Origin: Archaeoglobus sp. JdFR-27 | Lineage (GTDB): Archaea; Halobacteriota; Archaeoglobi; Archaeoglobales; Archaeoglobaceae | Reading direction: 5' to 3' | DNA: 64,000 nt | NCBI GenBank assembly: GCA_002011235.1 | Contig: MTMO01000001.1 | Location: 1-64,000, forward strand | Shown here: in pieces, positions 9,919-19,520 of the stretch | Position numbering within the stretch: position 1 is the first letter of the stretch | Layout of the letters: every line of letters starts with the position of its first letter | Made by a program: the position numbers and the translations under genes | Notes under the pieces: model-generated | What the model saw: the letters and a program-made list of their open reading frames with translations, nothing else | The model's database searches: none | Told to the model about the DNA's origin: nothing

Positions 9919-10098
9919 TTATTTTCTTGCATATCTCTTTGTCCATTTTAGTTTTCTTGGATTCCTTCTCAGCTTTAGCATGTTTTTCTCGCACTTTCCA
10001 GAGCAAAAGTAGAAAACCCTTCCATCCCTTCGAACGTACATCTTTCCAGTGCCTACTTCAATCTCCTCGCCACAAAAGCTGCAAACATGAGTCTCCAT
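9919..10098 (-). CDS. rpl24e: 50S ribosomal protein L24e
   Basis: Zinc-ribbon ribosomal protein of 59 residues. The two zinc knuckles are CSFCG near the N-terminus and CSGKC near residue 34, followed by a basic tail ([15 protein letters not shown]). The ATG at 10096-10098 is chosen because GAGGTGA lies 5 bases upstream; the in-frame GTG three codons earlier overlaps that Shine-Dalgarno. Part of the translation operon. Confidence 0.96.
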   Translation of the reverse strand: METHVCSFCGEEIEVGTGKMYVRRDGRVFYFCSGKCEKNMLKLRRNPRKLKWTKRYARK

Positions 10099-10131
10099 AA
10101 ATCTCACCTCTGAGGCTGAAAAAAGGGTGAA

Positions 10132-10347
10132 TTATTTGAGAGCGAGTTTTCTCGCTTCTCTGGCAGTCTCCTTGATCATCAGGACATCTCCTACTCTCAC
10201 GGGTCCAATGACGTTTCTGGTTATAATCCTTCCTTTGTTTTCTCCCCCGAGAACTCTCACCTTTACTTGGGTAGCCTCTCCATGCATCCCTGTCCTTCCT
10301 ATGATCTCGATAACCTCTGCAGGCTGAATGTCCTCTTCATCCGCCAT
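10132..10347 (-). CDS. rps28e: 30S ribosomal protein S28e
   Basis: 71-residue archaeal/eukaryotic small-subunit protein near the mRNA exit. Family landmarks are [35 protein letters not shown] and the terminal [21 protein letters not shown] precedes the ATG. It lies between rpl7ae and rpl24e in the same transcription unit. Confidence 0.96.
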   Translation of the reverse strand: MADEEDIQPAEVIEIIGRTGMHGEATQVKVRVLGGENKGRIITRNVIGPVRVGDVLMIKETAREARKLALK

Positions 10348-10439
10348 GTTTTCACCTCTTTATCTTTTATTATCTTGATCTTTTCAGGTTCTCTTTCTGT
10401 GTATTTATTATTTTTCCGTTATTTTTCCGTTTCCTTTCC

Positions 10440-10802
10440 CTATTTTTTTAGACCGTTAATTTTTGAAACCAAGTCTTTGAGTTCCTTTTTCGCCTCTCCC
10501 TCGTCGATCACGGCTACAGCAGCACAATCTACTCTTAAACCAGCAGCCTCACCCAGACGGCTCTTTGTATTTACGTAGAGATATGGAATATTTTTCTCCT
10601 CGCAGAGCAGTGGGAGATGGGCAACGATTTCAGGTGGATCAACATCTTTGGCTATATATACGAGTTTGGCTACCCCCCTCTCAACTACCTTTGTTGCCTC
10701 GTTTGTTCCTTTCTTGATTTTCCCTGTCTCTCTGAACTTCTCAAGCAACGCGAGAGCATCATTCTGCAATTCTTCAGGAACATCAAATCTTACATACACC
10801 AT
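10440..10802 (-). CDS. rpl7ae: 50S ribosomal protein L7Ae
   Basis: K-turn-binding protein of 120 residues that in archaea serves the large subunit, box C/D and H/ACA guide RNPs and RNase P. Visible features are the [12 protein letters not shown]-binding helix (about 37-45), the ARGVAK-like [18 protein letters not shown] stretch and the conserved [20 protein letters not shown] lies 7 bases before the ATG. It is the first gene of the translation operon; the promoter must be in the 377-base gap to its right. Confidence 0.97.
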   Translation of the reverse strand: MVYVRFDVPEELQNDALALLEKFRETGKIKKGTNEATKVVERGVAKLVYIAKDVDPPEIVAHLPLLCEEKNIPYLYVNTKSRLGEAAGLRVDCAAVAVIDEGEAKKELKDLVSKINGLKK

Positions 10803-11179
10803 TCAAACACCTCCTTCCTTTAAGTCATCATTCATCGGCTCATGAATGAAGATTTCAATGATGTTTTAAACTTTTTGGTCTTTACAATTCTTTGTCCTTA
10901 TTCTCTGTCCTTACTCTTTCTCCTCTTCCATTCCTTTTGTAAACCAAACTATCTTTTTCAAAGATTCGTTCTAGCTTGCCTGACCAAATTCGATCCTCCT
11001 CTCTCTCAAGGATTTTTTCGTAGATCCTTTCAGCTGTAAATATTTGTTGATTCAACCCACTTCGCCATCAAAAAATCAAAATAATTTCGAGCTTTGCTTA
11101 TATTATCCAAATTTCAATGAAGTACTTTTTATTCTCAACATCCATAAGTTTTATAACTGTGTCAAATTGAATTATTTTT
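10803..11179. other. Divergent intergenic region between rpl7ae and the acylase gene
   Basis: 377 bases without a convincing gene. It holds the Shine-Dalgarno of rpl7ae at the left edge, T-rich low-complexity sequence in the middle, and at the right a TATA-like TTTTATAA (about 11148-11155) that sits 25 bases before the acylase ATG. No RNA gene or strong dyad was seen. Confidence 0.5.
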
Positions 11180-13492
11180 ATGAAGAAAACTAAGATTTTT
11201 AGCGTAATTTTGCTTGCCGTTCTCGTTGCTTTTGTATTGGCAGTACACGGCTACCTTAACCTCTTTGCCCCCTTCAGCGGGGAGGTCTGGAAACTCAATT
11301 TCAAGACATATAAGGTAGATAATCCATATGGAAAGGCCACAGTCTACCTGGATAGCTATGGTGTCCCGCATATAAAGGCTGACAACGAAAAGGCTTTGTT
11401 CTATACAGTCGGATATGTTCAAGCAAGGGATCGTTTGTTCCAAATGGACTTGCATAGAAGACTGATGAAAGGGCAGCTTTCAGAAGTCTTTGGAGAAGAT
11501 CTCGTTGATTCCGATATATTCCACATCAAAATGGATTTCTTGGGGGCTGCTGAAGCCAGTTGGAAAGAGATTGAGGGAACGGAGTTTGGAGATCTTATAG
11601 AGGCATACTGCGATGGCATTAATGCGTACATCTCCGAAGGAAATCTTCCGATGGAGTTCAAGCTCCTTGGATATAAACCGGAATCATGGAAACCTGTAGA
11701 TGTGTTCCTTGTGGATAAGGAAATCTCCTGGGAGCTTACTGGAAATTTCTGGGATTTGGAGAGAGCGGTTATAGCAGAGAAATTACCTGAGGCGCTTGAA
11801 CTTTATCCATCGTACCTGAACCATTCTTACCCGATCATAAGGACCGACAAAGTTAGCAAAGAACTTCTCGATTGGTTAAAGCCATTTGGGGCCAAAGAGG
11901 GTTATGGCTCCAACAACTGGATAATTTCAGGCAAATATACTGCGGATGGTAAACCGATCCTCGCAAACGATCCTCATCTCGCCTTAACGGTTCCACCGGT
12001 TTGGTATGAGATCCATCTCATAACAAAGGACATGAATGTCAGAGGGGTGACATTCCCAGGTGTGCCGATAGTTGTAATTGGACAGAATCAGTACGTGGCT
12101 TGGGGATTCACAAATGTTGGAGCTGATGTGATTGATTTCTACTATTACGTAACAAAGGGAGATAAGTACCTTTACAAAGGCGAGTGGATGGATTTTGAGA
12201 AAGAAGAGAGGACTCTTAAAGTAAAAACAAAGAAAGGACTCGAAGAGAGAAAAGTGGTTGTGAAAAAAACGATTCATGGGCCTATTATAGAGAAAAATGG
12301 GAAGGAGGTTGCGGTTGCCTGGACAGGATTTTCTGCGACGAGAGAGTTCCTTGCCCTTTACACCTACAACCATGCGAAGAACCTCCAGGAATTTCTTGAG
12401 GGTGTGAAGTACTTCGATGTTCCAGCTCAGAATCTCGTTTACATCGACAGGGACGGGAACATAATGTACTATCCGGCAGGAAGATTCCCGATAAGGCATA
12501 TAGGCGATAAGGTGGTTCCTGGAAATATTCTCTTCAACGGATCGGCTGGTGAGGGGGAGTGGAAAGGCTTCAAGCCCTATGGACCTTCGACATGGGAAGG
12601 ATTCATCCCCTTCGATGAAATTCCCCATCTGATCAACCCTGATTATGTGGCGACCGCAAATCAGAGAGTTGTGCTCGGTTACCAACACTATTTAGGCGAT
12701 AGCGGCTACTTTTCAGATCCTTACAGGGGAATGCGAATATACGAGCTGATCGATGACGCTATAGCCAAAGGGAAGAAGATAGACATCGATTACGTGATGA
12801 AGATGCAGCGTGATATTTATTCAAAGCCAGCGGAATTCTTTGTTGCACAGATGGATGGTGTTAAGTTCTCCGAGAAAGCAAAACCGTGGGTGGAGGAACT
12901 CAAAAAGTGGGATTTTCAGATGAGAAAGGATTCGAGGGCAGCCCTTGTATTTGCCATCTGGCTCAAATACTACATTAACGAAACCTTTGGCGATGAGTTC
13001 TATTCGGCAGGTTTGAATAAGAATTACTATCCCAAGGTATGGGTGTTACAGAATCTCCCTCCAGACAGCAAGTGGTTTGACGACATCAGAACTGAGAAGA
13101 AGGAAACGAGGGCAGATATTATCACGAGAACGATGGATAAAGCGATTGAGGAGATCGAGAAAAACAATTACAAGGTTTACGGAGATTACAACAGGCTGAG
13201 AATGAACCATCCGTTCAATCTCGCTTTCCTGAACTACCCATCGCCACCAGCTGATGGATCCAAGTTCACGGTTTTCAACTTCAGGGTTGAAGGCAAACCT
13301 TTCCAGTCGGGAAGCAGTTGGAGGATGATTTCGATGTTTGACAAATCCTACTGTGTAATCCCAGGAGGGAATTCAGGCAATTACTTCTCAAAGCACTACA
13401 GCGATCAGCTTGAAATGTGGGTCAATGGGGAATACAAATCGATGGATTTTGAGATAAAGGATGTTGAAGAGGTAATCGAGGTGGGAGGATAG
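11180..13492 (+). CDS. Penicillin acylase family Ntn-hydrolase
   Basis: Secreted or membrane-anchored amidohydrolase of the penicillin G acylase / acyl-homoserine-lactone acylase family; 770 residues is typical. Residues 1-24 form a signal or anchor helix. The alpha chain (about 35-240) contains the GVPHIKADNE and GYVQARDRLFQMD family signatures. The junction GYG-SNNW marks autocatalytic cleavage before Ser244, the N-terminal nucleophile of the beta chain. LANDPHLAL and a late NFRVEGKPFQSGSSWR segment complete the active-site region. Natural substrate unknown: N-acyl amides, lactones or cyclic peptides are all possible. A small membrane protein follows with a 14-base gap, probably cotranscribed. 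Confidence 0.92.
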   Translation: MKKTKIFSVILLAVLVAFVLAVHGYLNLFAPFSGEVWKLNFKTYKVDNPYGKATVYLDSYGVPHIKADNEKALFYTVGYVQARDRLFQMDLHRRLMKGQLSEVFGEDLVDSDIFHIKMDFLGAAEASWKEIEGTEFGDLIEAYCDGINAYISEGNLPMEFKLLGYKPESWKPVDVFLVDKEISWELTGNFWDLERAVIAEKLPEALELYPSYLNHSYPIIRTDKVSKELLDWLKPFGAKEGYGSNNWIISGKYTADGKPILANDPHLALTVPPVWYEIHLITKDMNVRGVTFPGVPIVVIGQNQYVAWGFTNVGADVIDFYYYVTKGDKYLYKGEWMDFEKEERTLKVKTKKGLEERKVVVKKTIHGPIIEKNGKEVAVAWTGFSATREFLALYTYNHAKNLQEFLEGVKYFDVPAQNLVYIDRDGNIMYYPAGRFPIRHIGDKVVPGNILFNGSAGEGEWKGFKPYGPSTWEGFIPFDEIPHLINPDYVATANQRVVLGYQHYLGDSGYFSDPYRGMRIYELIDDAIAKGKKIDIDYVMKMQRDIYSKPAEFFVAQMDGVKFSEKAKPWVEELKKWDFQMRKDSRAALVFAIWLKYYINETFGDEFYSAGLNKNYYPKVWVLQNLPPDSKWFDDIRTEKKETRADIITRTMDKAIEEIEKNNYKVYGDYNRLRMNHPFNLAFLNYPSPPADGSKFTVFNFRVEGKPFQSGSSWRMISMFDKSYCVIPGGNSGNYFSKHYSDQLEMWVNGEYKSMDFEIKDVEEVIEVGG

Positions 13493-13506
13493 CAGAGGTG
13501 GTTGAA

Positions 13507-13803
13507 ATGAAAGCGATACAGACAATCATAGGATTTGGTATCACATTCGCCATAACTTATTTCCACTGGACGGGACTGATAGCCGCTGGATTGGTTGCAG
13601 CTTTTGCATTCAAAGACCTCAAAAAGTCTTTGGCAGCAGGATTTCTTTTTGGACTCATTGTCTGGATTCTGTTCTTAGCCTACACGGTTTACAATGGAAT
13701 TCTGGAGAAGTATATCGCTATGGGCATGGTTTTCTACCTTAGCATTTTGATTCCACTGTTAATTCCAACCTTAACTGCCTCGGTCAGAGGATTAGTTGAG
13801 TGA
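13507..13803 (+). CDS. Small membrane protein, three predicted helices
   Basis: 99-residue hydrophobic protein with three membrane segments (about residues 5-32, 40-60 and 70-92) and short charged loops. I do not recognise a family. The ATG at 13507 is preferred over the GTG at 13498 because GAGGTGG lies 6-7 bases before it. It directly follows the penicillin acylase homologue, so it may help anchor that enzyme, act as an accessory factor, or take part in transport of its product; this is inference from position only. Confidence 0.75.
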   Translation: MKAIQTIIGFGITFAITYFHWTGLIAAGLVAAFAFKDLKKSLAAGFLFGLIVWILFLAYTVYNGILEKYIAMGMVFYLSILIPLLIPTLTASVRGLVE

Positions 13804-13878
13804 TTGGGTAATCTGGGCATTGGATGAACAAAATTCACTTATCATCAAATGTTAAAGTTGAAAGTAAAGTGTGATATC

Positions 13879-15546
13879 ATGAAGGTGTTAAAAGTAGACC
13901 TGAGTTTGGAGAAGACTAGTTACGATAAACTTCCATCGAGTTATTTAAAATTCATAGGGGGAAAAGGAATAGCCACCAAACTCCTCCTCGAATACTTACC
14001 ACCAAAAACAGATCCCTTCTCCCCAGACAACCTCTTGATCTTCGCCACCGGCCCTCTAAATGGCATCGCTTTGAGCGGGGCTTCTCGCCTAACGTGCCAC
14101 TTCAAGTCCCCGCTAACAAACGGCTATGGAGAATCGCAGTGTGGGGGATACATAGCTCATGCGTTCAAGAAAGCAGGAATAGATATTCTGTTGATAAAAG
14201 GCAGATCAGATTCGCCAGTATACCTTTTGATAGAGAACGGTAAGGACGGTGAGGACGGTAAAGGTGAGGCAATCATAGAAGACGCATCCAACCTCTGGGG
14301 AAGGGATTCGTTTGAGACTGAGAAAATTCTGCTGAAAAAACATGGCGGAGAAATCCTCACTATAGGCCAGGCTGGAGAAAACCTAGTAAGATTTGCATGC
14401 ATAAACCACAGGAAGGGAAGACAGTTCGGCAGGGGAGGGGCTGGAGCTGTAATGGGCTCTAAAAATCTTAAAGCTATAGTTGTCAAAGGAGACAAAGAAG
14501 TCAAGCCTGCGAATCCTGAAAAACTCAAGGAATTCAGAAAATGGCTGAACGATTCTGCAAGAAAAACCCATGCAAGCATGACGAAGTACGGCACGCCTGG
14601 CATAATGGCTCTGACAAACGAAGCAAACGTTTTGCCAACAAGGTACTGGCAGAAGGGAAGCTTCGAAGAAGTAGAGAAGATCAACGCTGAAGCCCTATCG
14701 AAATACGTGGTAAAGAGCACCGCGTGCTTTGCCTGCAGTGTTGCATGCGGGAAGATAGTTAAAACAGCTGAGGTTGAAGTTGAAGGCCCGGAATATGAAA
14801 CCCTATTTGCTTTGGGTTCGCTCTGCGAGAACAGCGATCTCGAGGATTTAATCAAGGCGGCAGAACTCTGTGATCGCTATGCCATGGACACGATAACGGC
14901 AGGCAACGTTATAGCCTACTGGATGGCTTTAGGCAAAGCTGAGTTTGGGGATTCAAAGCGAATCATCAAGCTCATAGAGAAGATAGCCCTTCGAAGGGAA
15001 GAGGGAGATCTGCTAGCTGAGGGAGTGAAAAGGGTTGCTGAGAAGCTTAATTCTGAAAAGGAGCCAATCCACGTTAAGGGACTTGAGCCAGCAGGCTACC
15101 ATCCAGCGGGCCTCTTTGGCATGGCCTTAGCCTATGCAACCTCTCCAAGGGGAGCATGCCACATGCGAAGCTGCGCCTATCGCCCAAATCTCGTAGGAGC
15201 AATCGATCGCTTCAGCGTTGAAGGCCAGGCAGCTCTCGTCAAAGATCTCGAGGACTTCTATGCTGTTGTTGATTCGATGGTTCTTTGTCGCTTTCTGTGT
15301 TTGCCCATAATAGGCCCTATCTACTGGAAGGAGCTTTCCAAGCTCTATGAAATCGTCACCGGCGAAAAAATGGAGGTTGAAGATCTCAAAAAAGCTGGAG
15401 AAGAGATCGTCAACCTCATAAGGGAATTCAACCTCAGAGAGGGGATGGATGGAGAAACCCTACCGAAAACTTTCCTGAAAGCCATCGGGGAGGACAACTT
15501 TAGGAGAATGCTTGAGGAATACCACTCTTTGAGGGGTTGGAATTAA
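13879..15546 (+). CDS. Tungsten-containing aldehyde:ferredoxin oxidoreductase
   Basis: Oxidises aldehydes to acids with ferredoxin as acceptor, using a bis-tungstopterin and one [4Fe-4S] cluster. The 555 residues show the N-terminal pterin-binding domain (KFIGGKGIATKLL, ATGPLNG, SGASRL), cluster ligands C283, C286 and C290 in ACFACSVAC, and a fourth candidate Cys near residue 476 (VLCRFLC). The CINHRKGRQFGRGGAGAVMGSKNLKA block is diagnostic, quoted in parts here: GRQFGRGGAGAVMGSKN. An acidic insert with a DGEDG repeat near residues 121-130 comes from a 9-bp DNA repeat. The start at 13879 has GTGATATC just upstream; ten extra in-frame codons upstream are unlikely to be used. Confidence 0.93.
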   Translation: MKVLKVDLSLEKTSYDKLPSSYLKFIGGKGIATKLLLEYLPPKTDPFSPDNLLIFATGPLNGIALSGASRLTCHFKSPLTNGYGESQCGGYIAHAFKKAGIDILLIKGRSDSPVYLLIENGKDGEDGKGEAIIEDASNLWGRDSFETEKILLKKHGGEILTIGQAGENLVRFACINHRKGRQFGRGGAGAVMGSKNLKAIVVKGDKEVKPANPEKLKEFRKWLNDSARKTHASMTKYGTPGIMALTNEANVLPTRYWQKGSFEEVEKINAEALSKYVVKSTACFACSVACGKIVKTAEVEVEGPEYETLFALGSLCENSDLEDLIKAAELCDRYAMDTITAGNVIAYWMALGKAEFGDSKRIIKLIEKIALRREEGDLLAEGVKRVAEKLNSEKEPIHVKGLEPAGYHPAGLFGMALAYATSPRGACHMRSCAYRPNLVGAIDRFSVEGQAALVKDLEDFYAVVDSMVLCRFLCLPIIGPIYWKELSKLYEIVTGEKMEVEDLKKAGEEIVNLIREFNLREGMDGETLPKTFLKAIGEDNFRRMLEEYHSLRGWN

Positions 15547-15617
15547 AGAATTTACACATAATTTTTATACATACTTTTAACTTCATTTTTGTATTTTTAA
15601 CTTCAGATACATGAAAG

Positions 15618-15630
15618 ATTTAAATATTTT
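15618..15630 (+). promoter_or_regulatory. TATA-like promoter of glutamate dehydrogenase
   Basis: ATTTAAATATTTT lies about 55 bases before the gdhA start, leaving room for a leader of about 25-30 bases that carries the Shine-Dalgarno GAGGTGAT. It is the only strong TATA-like element in the 129-base gap after the oxidoreductase gene. Confidence 0.5.
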
Positions 15631-15675
15631 GATGCGAGAAATAATATTGTGTCAGAGTGATAGAGGTGATCTAAA

Positions 15676-16935
15676 ATGCCGGAACAAAACCCGTATGAGA
15701 TGGCAAAAAAGCAGCTGGAAGATGCAGCAGAGATAATAGAGCTTGATAGAGGTATAGTTGACTACCTTAAAGTCCCAGACAGAGTTCTTCAGGTAAAGGT
15801 GCCTGTTAGAATGGACGATGGACGTATAAAGGTTTTCACAGGATATAGAAGTCAGCACTGCGGTGTTAGGGGGCCTTACAAAGGAGGAATAAGATACCAT
15901 CCGGATGTAACGTTGGAGGAAGTAATTGCATTGTCCATGTGGATGACTTGGAAGTGTGCCGTCGTGAACATCCCTTATGGAGGTGGAAAAGGCGGTGTAG
16001 CTTGCAATCCCAAGGAGATGAGCGAAGCCGAATTGGAAAGACTTACCAGGCGTTACACAACGGCAATCCTGCCTTTACTAAGCCCGGACAGAGACATTCC
16101 TGCTCCGGATGTCTACACTAATCCACAAACGATGGCATGGATAATGGACACCTACAGCAACATCATGGGCTATGCTGTCCCAGGAGTTGTGACGGGAAAG
16201 CCTGTTGAAATAGGGGGAAGCGAGGGAAGAACGGCTTCAACAGGCAGAGGAACTGCCATAGCAGCGAGAGAGGCTGCCGAAGTTTTGGGAATTCCTATTA
16301 AGGATGCCAGCGTAGTAATTCAAGGCTTTGGCAATGTCGGCTACTATGCCGCCAAAATACTAGCGGAGTGGGGAGCCAAGATTGTTGCTGTTAGCGATTC
16401 CAAAGGAGGCATATACAGCGAAGCTGGTTTGGACGTTGACGAAGTCGCCCAACATAAAGCCTACACGGGAAGCGTTATAGGCTTTGACGGTGTGGAAGAG
16501 ATCACAAACGAAGAGCTTCTCGAGCTTGAATGCGATGTACTAATCCCGGCCGCTTTGGAAAATGTAATAACCGAAAGAAACGCTGATAATGTAAAGGCGA
16601 AGATAATCTCTGAAGGGGCTAACGGCCCTACAACGCCTGAAGCTGACAGAATTTTAGAGGAAAAAGGAGTGTTTGTGGTTCCTGATATACTCGCCAATGC
16701 TGGAGGAGTTGTTGTTAGCTACTTCGAATGGGTCCAAGATCTAAACAGATACTTCTGGGATGAGGAGAGGGTTAACGCTGAGCTGGAGAAAGTCCTTGTG
16801 AGGAGCTTTAAAGAGGTCGTTTCAATAAAGAAGGAGTACGAGAATAAGAAGATCACGATGAGAGATGCTGCTATGATCCTAGCTTTGAAGAGAGTTGTTA
16901 AGGCTTTTGAGCTCAGAGGGTTGTGGCCTCAGTAG
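15676..16935 (+). CDS. gdhA: Glutamate dehydrogenase
   Basis: Reversible oxidative deamination of glutamate to 2-oxoglutarate; hexameric enzyme linking nitrogen and carbon metabolism. The 419 residues cover the full archaeal family. The catalytic-lysine segments GPYKGGIRYHPDV and VNIPYGGGKGGV are visible, as are the Rossmann motif VIQGFGNVGYYAA and the coenzyme region AVSDSKGGIY. GAGGTGATC precedes the ATG by 7 bases. The acid two residues after the first Ser of the nucleotide domain does not by itself settle NAD versus NADP preference. Confidence 0.97.
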   Translation: MPEQNPYEMAKKQLEDAAEIIELDRGIVDYLKVPDRVLQVKVPVRMDDGRIKVFTGYRSQHCGVRGPYKGGIRYHPDVTLEEVIALSMWMTWKCAVVNIPYGGGKGGVACNPKEMSEAELERLTRRYTTAILPLLSPDRDIPAPDVYTNPQTMAWIMDTYSNIMGYAVPGVVTGKPVEIGGSEGRTASTGRGTAIAAREAAEVLGIPIKDASVVIQGFGNVGYYAAKILAEWGAKIVAVSDSKGGIYSEAGLDVDEVAQHKAYTGSVIGFDGVEEITNEELLELECDVLIPAALENVITERNADNVKAKIISEGANGPTTPEADRILEEKGVFVVPDILANAGGVVVSYFEWVQDLNRYFWDEERVNAELEKVLVRSFKEVVSIKKEYENKKITMRDAAMILALKRVVKAFELRGLWPQ

Positions 16936-17125
16936 ATTCTACTTAAACCTCTCATTTATTTTTTACTTAATCTTTATCTTTTAATTCCCGTGCTACTCGT
17001 AATAGAAGTTTGGATTTACTCTCCTTTTCACAAGTAACGTTTAACCATTTAGGCACTTGAAAAATTGAAAAGATTTTTCTTTTCGGAAGTCGAGTTTGCT
17101 TGGTGATTTTGTGGAGGTGACAGAT

Positions 17126-18286
17126 ATGCCGGATGTGTTGGATGTAAAAGAGAAGATTAAGAAGGTTGCGGTTCTAGGGGCAGGAGACATGGGGCATGGA
17201 ATTGCTGAGGTTTGCGCTATTGCAGGTTATGAAGTTACGATGAGAGATATAAAGCAAGAGTTCGTCGAAAGGGGAATGAATAGGATAAGGGAAAGTCTTG
17301 CCAAGCTTCAGGAGAAGGGGAAAATTGAGAATGCCGATGAGATTTTATCTAGGATAAAACCGGTTGTTGAAATGGAAGAGGCTGTGAAAGATGCAGATTT
17401 AATCATTGAGGCAGTTCCTGAGGTTTTTGAGATTAAAATGCAGGTGTTCTCTGAATGTGAAGGCTTAGCCAAACCTGAATGTATCTTCACGAGCAACACT
17501 TCAACGATGAAAATAACGGAGCTTGCCAAGGCAACAAAGAGAGAGGATAAGTTTGCTGGCCTGCACTTTTTCAATCCGGTCGTGCTTATGAGGCTTGTAG
17601 AGGTTATACGGGGTGAAAAAACCAGTGAAGAGGTTATGCAACTACTCGTTGAGTTTGTGAAAAGTCTGGGAAAGGAGCCTGTAAGGGTTGAAAAGGATGT
17701 ACCAGGCTTCATCGTGAATAGGATACAAGCTCCTTCAGGAGCATTACTGATGGCAATCATAGAGAAGAGAATTGCAACACCTGAAGAGGTTGATGCAACC
17801 ATGAAGGGAATAGGCCTCCCAATGGGCCCATTCGAGCTTATGGATTACACTGGAGTTGATATTTTTTACCATGCGATGAAGTACTACTCTGAAACGATAA
17901 GCGAGGATTATGCTCCTTCGGAAATTCTTGAGAACATGGTGAAGTCTGGAAATCTCGGAAAGAAAACAGGGAAGGGCTGGTATGACTGGAGTAAAGGAAG
18001 GCCTGTCATTGAAGCTAAACCAAGCGATAGGGTAAGTCCACTGGACTTCACAATCGTTGAAATCAATGAAGCGGTGAAGCTTGTTGAGATGGGAGTAGCT
18101 AAGCCTGAGGACATAAATAAGGCCGTGAAACTCGGCTTAAACAGGCCATTCGGGCCTTTTGAGCTTGCAAAGAGCATGAAGGTGGAGCAGATAGTCAGTA
18201 GACTTGAGGAACTTTCAAAAGAGTTTGAAAAGGAGGTTTTCAAGCCTACAGAATCCTTAAAGGCAGGAAAGTTGCCTGTTGATTGA
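17126..18286 (+). CDS. 3-hydroxyacyl-CoA dehydrogenase
   Basis: NAD-dependent third step of beta-oxidation, converting 3-hydroxyacyl-CoA to 3-oxoacyl-CoA. The protein has about 386 residues. The Rossmann motif is VAVLGAGDMGHGIAEV near the N-terminus; the catalytic His is in GLHFFNPV. Two consecutive C-terminal helical domains follow (PGFIVNRIQAPSG and LPMGPFELMDYTG; then NRPFGPFELAKSM). It lacks the enoyl-CoA hydratase domain fused to several archaeal and bacterial homologues. The ATG at 17126 has a perfect GGAGGTGA 4 bases upstream; the frame extends ten codons further but without a ribosome site. Confidence 0.94.
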   Translation: MPDVLDVKEKIKKVAVLGAGDMGHGIAEVCAIAGYEVTMRDIKQEFVERGMNRIRESLAKLQEKGKIENADEILSRIKPVVEMEEAVKDADLIIEAVPEVFEIKMQVFSECEGLAKPECIFTSNTSTMKITELAKATKREDKFAGLHFFNPVVLMRLVEVIRGEKTSEEVMQLLVEFVKSLGKEPVRVEKDVPGFIVNRIQAPSGALLMAIIEKRIATPEEVDATMKGIGLPMGPFELMDYTGVDIFYHAMKYYSETISEDYAPSEILENMVKSGNLGKKTGKGWYDWSKGRPVIEAKPSDRVSPLDFTIVEINEAVKLVEMGVAKPEDINKAVKLGLNRPFGPFELAKSMKVEQIVSRLEELSKEFEKEVFKPTESLKAGKLPVD

Positions 18287-18583
18287 AAAATGACTTCAGA
18301 TGATGTTGGTAGGAGTTAGTATCATTGGTGTCATTGCTAATGACGCAACTGATAAACAGATTGAGTACTATATCTTTAATTCCTTAATTTTTCTTAATTT
18401 CTCTTGATTTTCGTTTGAAAAGAGTTGGGATGCTTAATTAAAGATTTGTTGAAGATCTTCTCCACACTAGAATTGATATCTAAAGGAAGATTTAAAAAGA
18501 GTCTCAAAGAAACTCATTCATGGGATTCTTAAATCTCGAGATTCTCAAAAGATCCCAAAAAAGGATTCAAAAAGGTGATAGTA

Positions 18584-18790
18584 TTGAATGCAGAAAAGGA
18601 TTTCGATAAATTGAAACATCTCTTAGAACACTGGATAGAGCATAGTCAGGAACACACAATGAAGTATAAAGAGTGGGCGGAAAAGGTAAAAGATAAAAGG
18701 AGGGATGTGTCTCATCTCCTCCTTCAAGCTGTAGAAAGGTTTGAAGAGGGAGAGAAGTTTTTGGAAAAGGCAAAGAGTATTCTGGGTTAG
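18584..18790 (+). CDS. Small helical hypothetical protein
   Basis: About 68 residues, strongly helical and rich in Glu, Lys and His (HWIEHSQEHTMKYKEW, then DVSHLLLQAVERFEEGE). I do not recognise a family with confidence. There is no ATG in position: a GGTGAT at 18573-18578 is followed by TTG at 18584, which I take as the start; GTG at 18575 is the alternative. It lies 31 bases before a HAD phosphatase gene on the same strand and may be cotranscribed with it. The His spacing could suit metal binding, which is speculation. Confidence 0.6.
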   Translation: MNAEKDFDKLKHLLEHWIEHSQEHTMKYKEWAEKVKDKRRDVSHLLLQAVERFEEGEKFLEKAKSILG

Positions 18791-18827
18791 ATTGTGGAGA
18801 TGGCACAACCAAAAAAGGTAGGTGGAA

Positions 18828-19520
18828 ATGACGGGAGAACGGGTTAGAAAAGCTGCAATAAAAGCCGTGATATTTGATATGGACAACACCCTATTCGACT
18901 TTGTGGAGGCTAAGATTAAAGCATGCAGGGCTGTTATCGATAAGATTGGTAGAGGAGATGAAAGAGAGCTTCTAAGCTATTTCCTGAGATGGAGATATGG
19001 GTTTGAAGACCATGAGAACATCGAAGACTACTTAGTTGATTTGGGGGTTTTCAGTGAGGGTATTTATGAGGAATGCTGCAGAATTTATGATGAGGTAAAG
19101 TTCTCATCTATAGAGCCGTATCAAGGAATAAGCAAGGTGCTTGAGATGCTGAGGGATATGGGTTTAAAGCTTGCTGTTGTAACAGATGCCCTAAACGGAA
19201 ACGCCGTAAAGAGATTGAAGAAGGCAGGACTAATAGGGTTCTTTGATGTCCTAGTTTCGGCAGACATGACAGGAAAGAGAAAGCCAGAGCCAGATTCATT
19301 CGTTTTGGCTTTGGATAGGTTGGAAGTTGAGCCAGAAGAGGCTTTGCTTATTGGAGATAGTATAAATAGAGACATCGTACCTGGGAAAAGGATTGGGATG
19401 CTAACGGTTTATGCCGCTTATGGAGATAGAAACTTTTTTGAAGAAAAGGTTGGAGAGGCAGATTTTACTGTAAAAGAACCTCTTGAGATAGTTGAAGTGG
19501 TGGAAAGACTGAGGGAGTGA
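18828..19520 (+). CDS. HAD-superfamily hydrolase (phosphatase, Cof/Gph-like with cap)
   Basis: About 230 residues with the classic HAD motifs: I, VIFDMDNTLF near residue 16; II, VVTDALNG; III, the Lys in GKRKPEPDSF; IV, LLIGDSINRDIVPGKRIG. The helical C1 cap lies between motifs I and II. This subtype resembles phosphoglycolate phosphatase and the TIGR02253/02254 group, but the substrate cannot be assigned. An AGGTAGGTGG run overlaps the start region, so GTG at 18822 is the alternative. Confidence 0.88.
   Translation: MTGERVRKAAIKAVIFDMDNTLFDFVEAKIKACRAVIDKIGRGDERELLSYFLRWRYGFEDHENIEDYLVDLGVFSEGIYEECCRIYDEVKFSSIEPYQGISKVLEMLRDMGLKLAVVTDALNGNAVKRLKKAGLIGFFDVLVSADMTGKRKPEPDSFVLALDRLEVEPEEALLIGDSINRDIVPGKRIGMLTVYAAYGDRNFFEEKVGEADFTVKEPLEIVEVVERLRE

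Noticed and set aside
18300-18356. Possible box C/D guide RNA (GATGATG ... CTGA)
   Set aside because: Only one good C-like and one D box, C box ends in T rather than A, and no convincing terminal stem or internal boxes.
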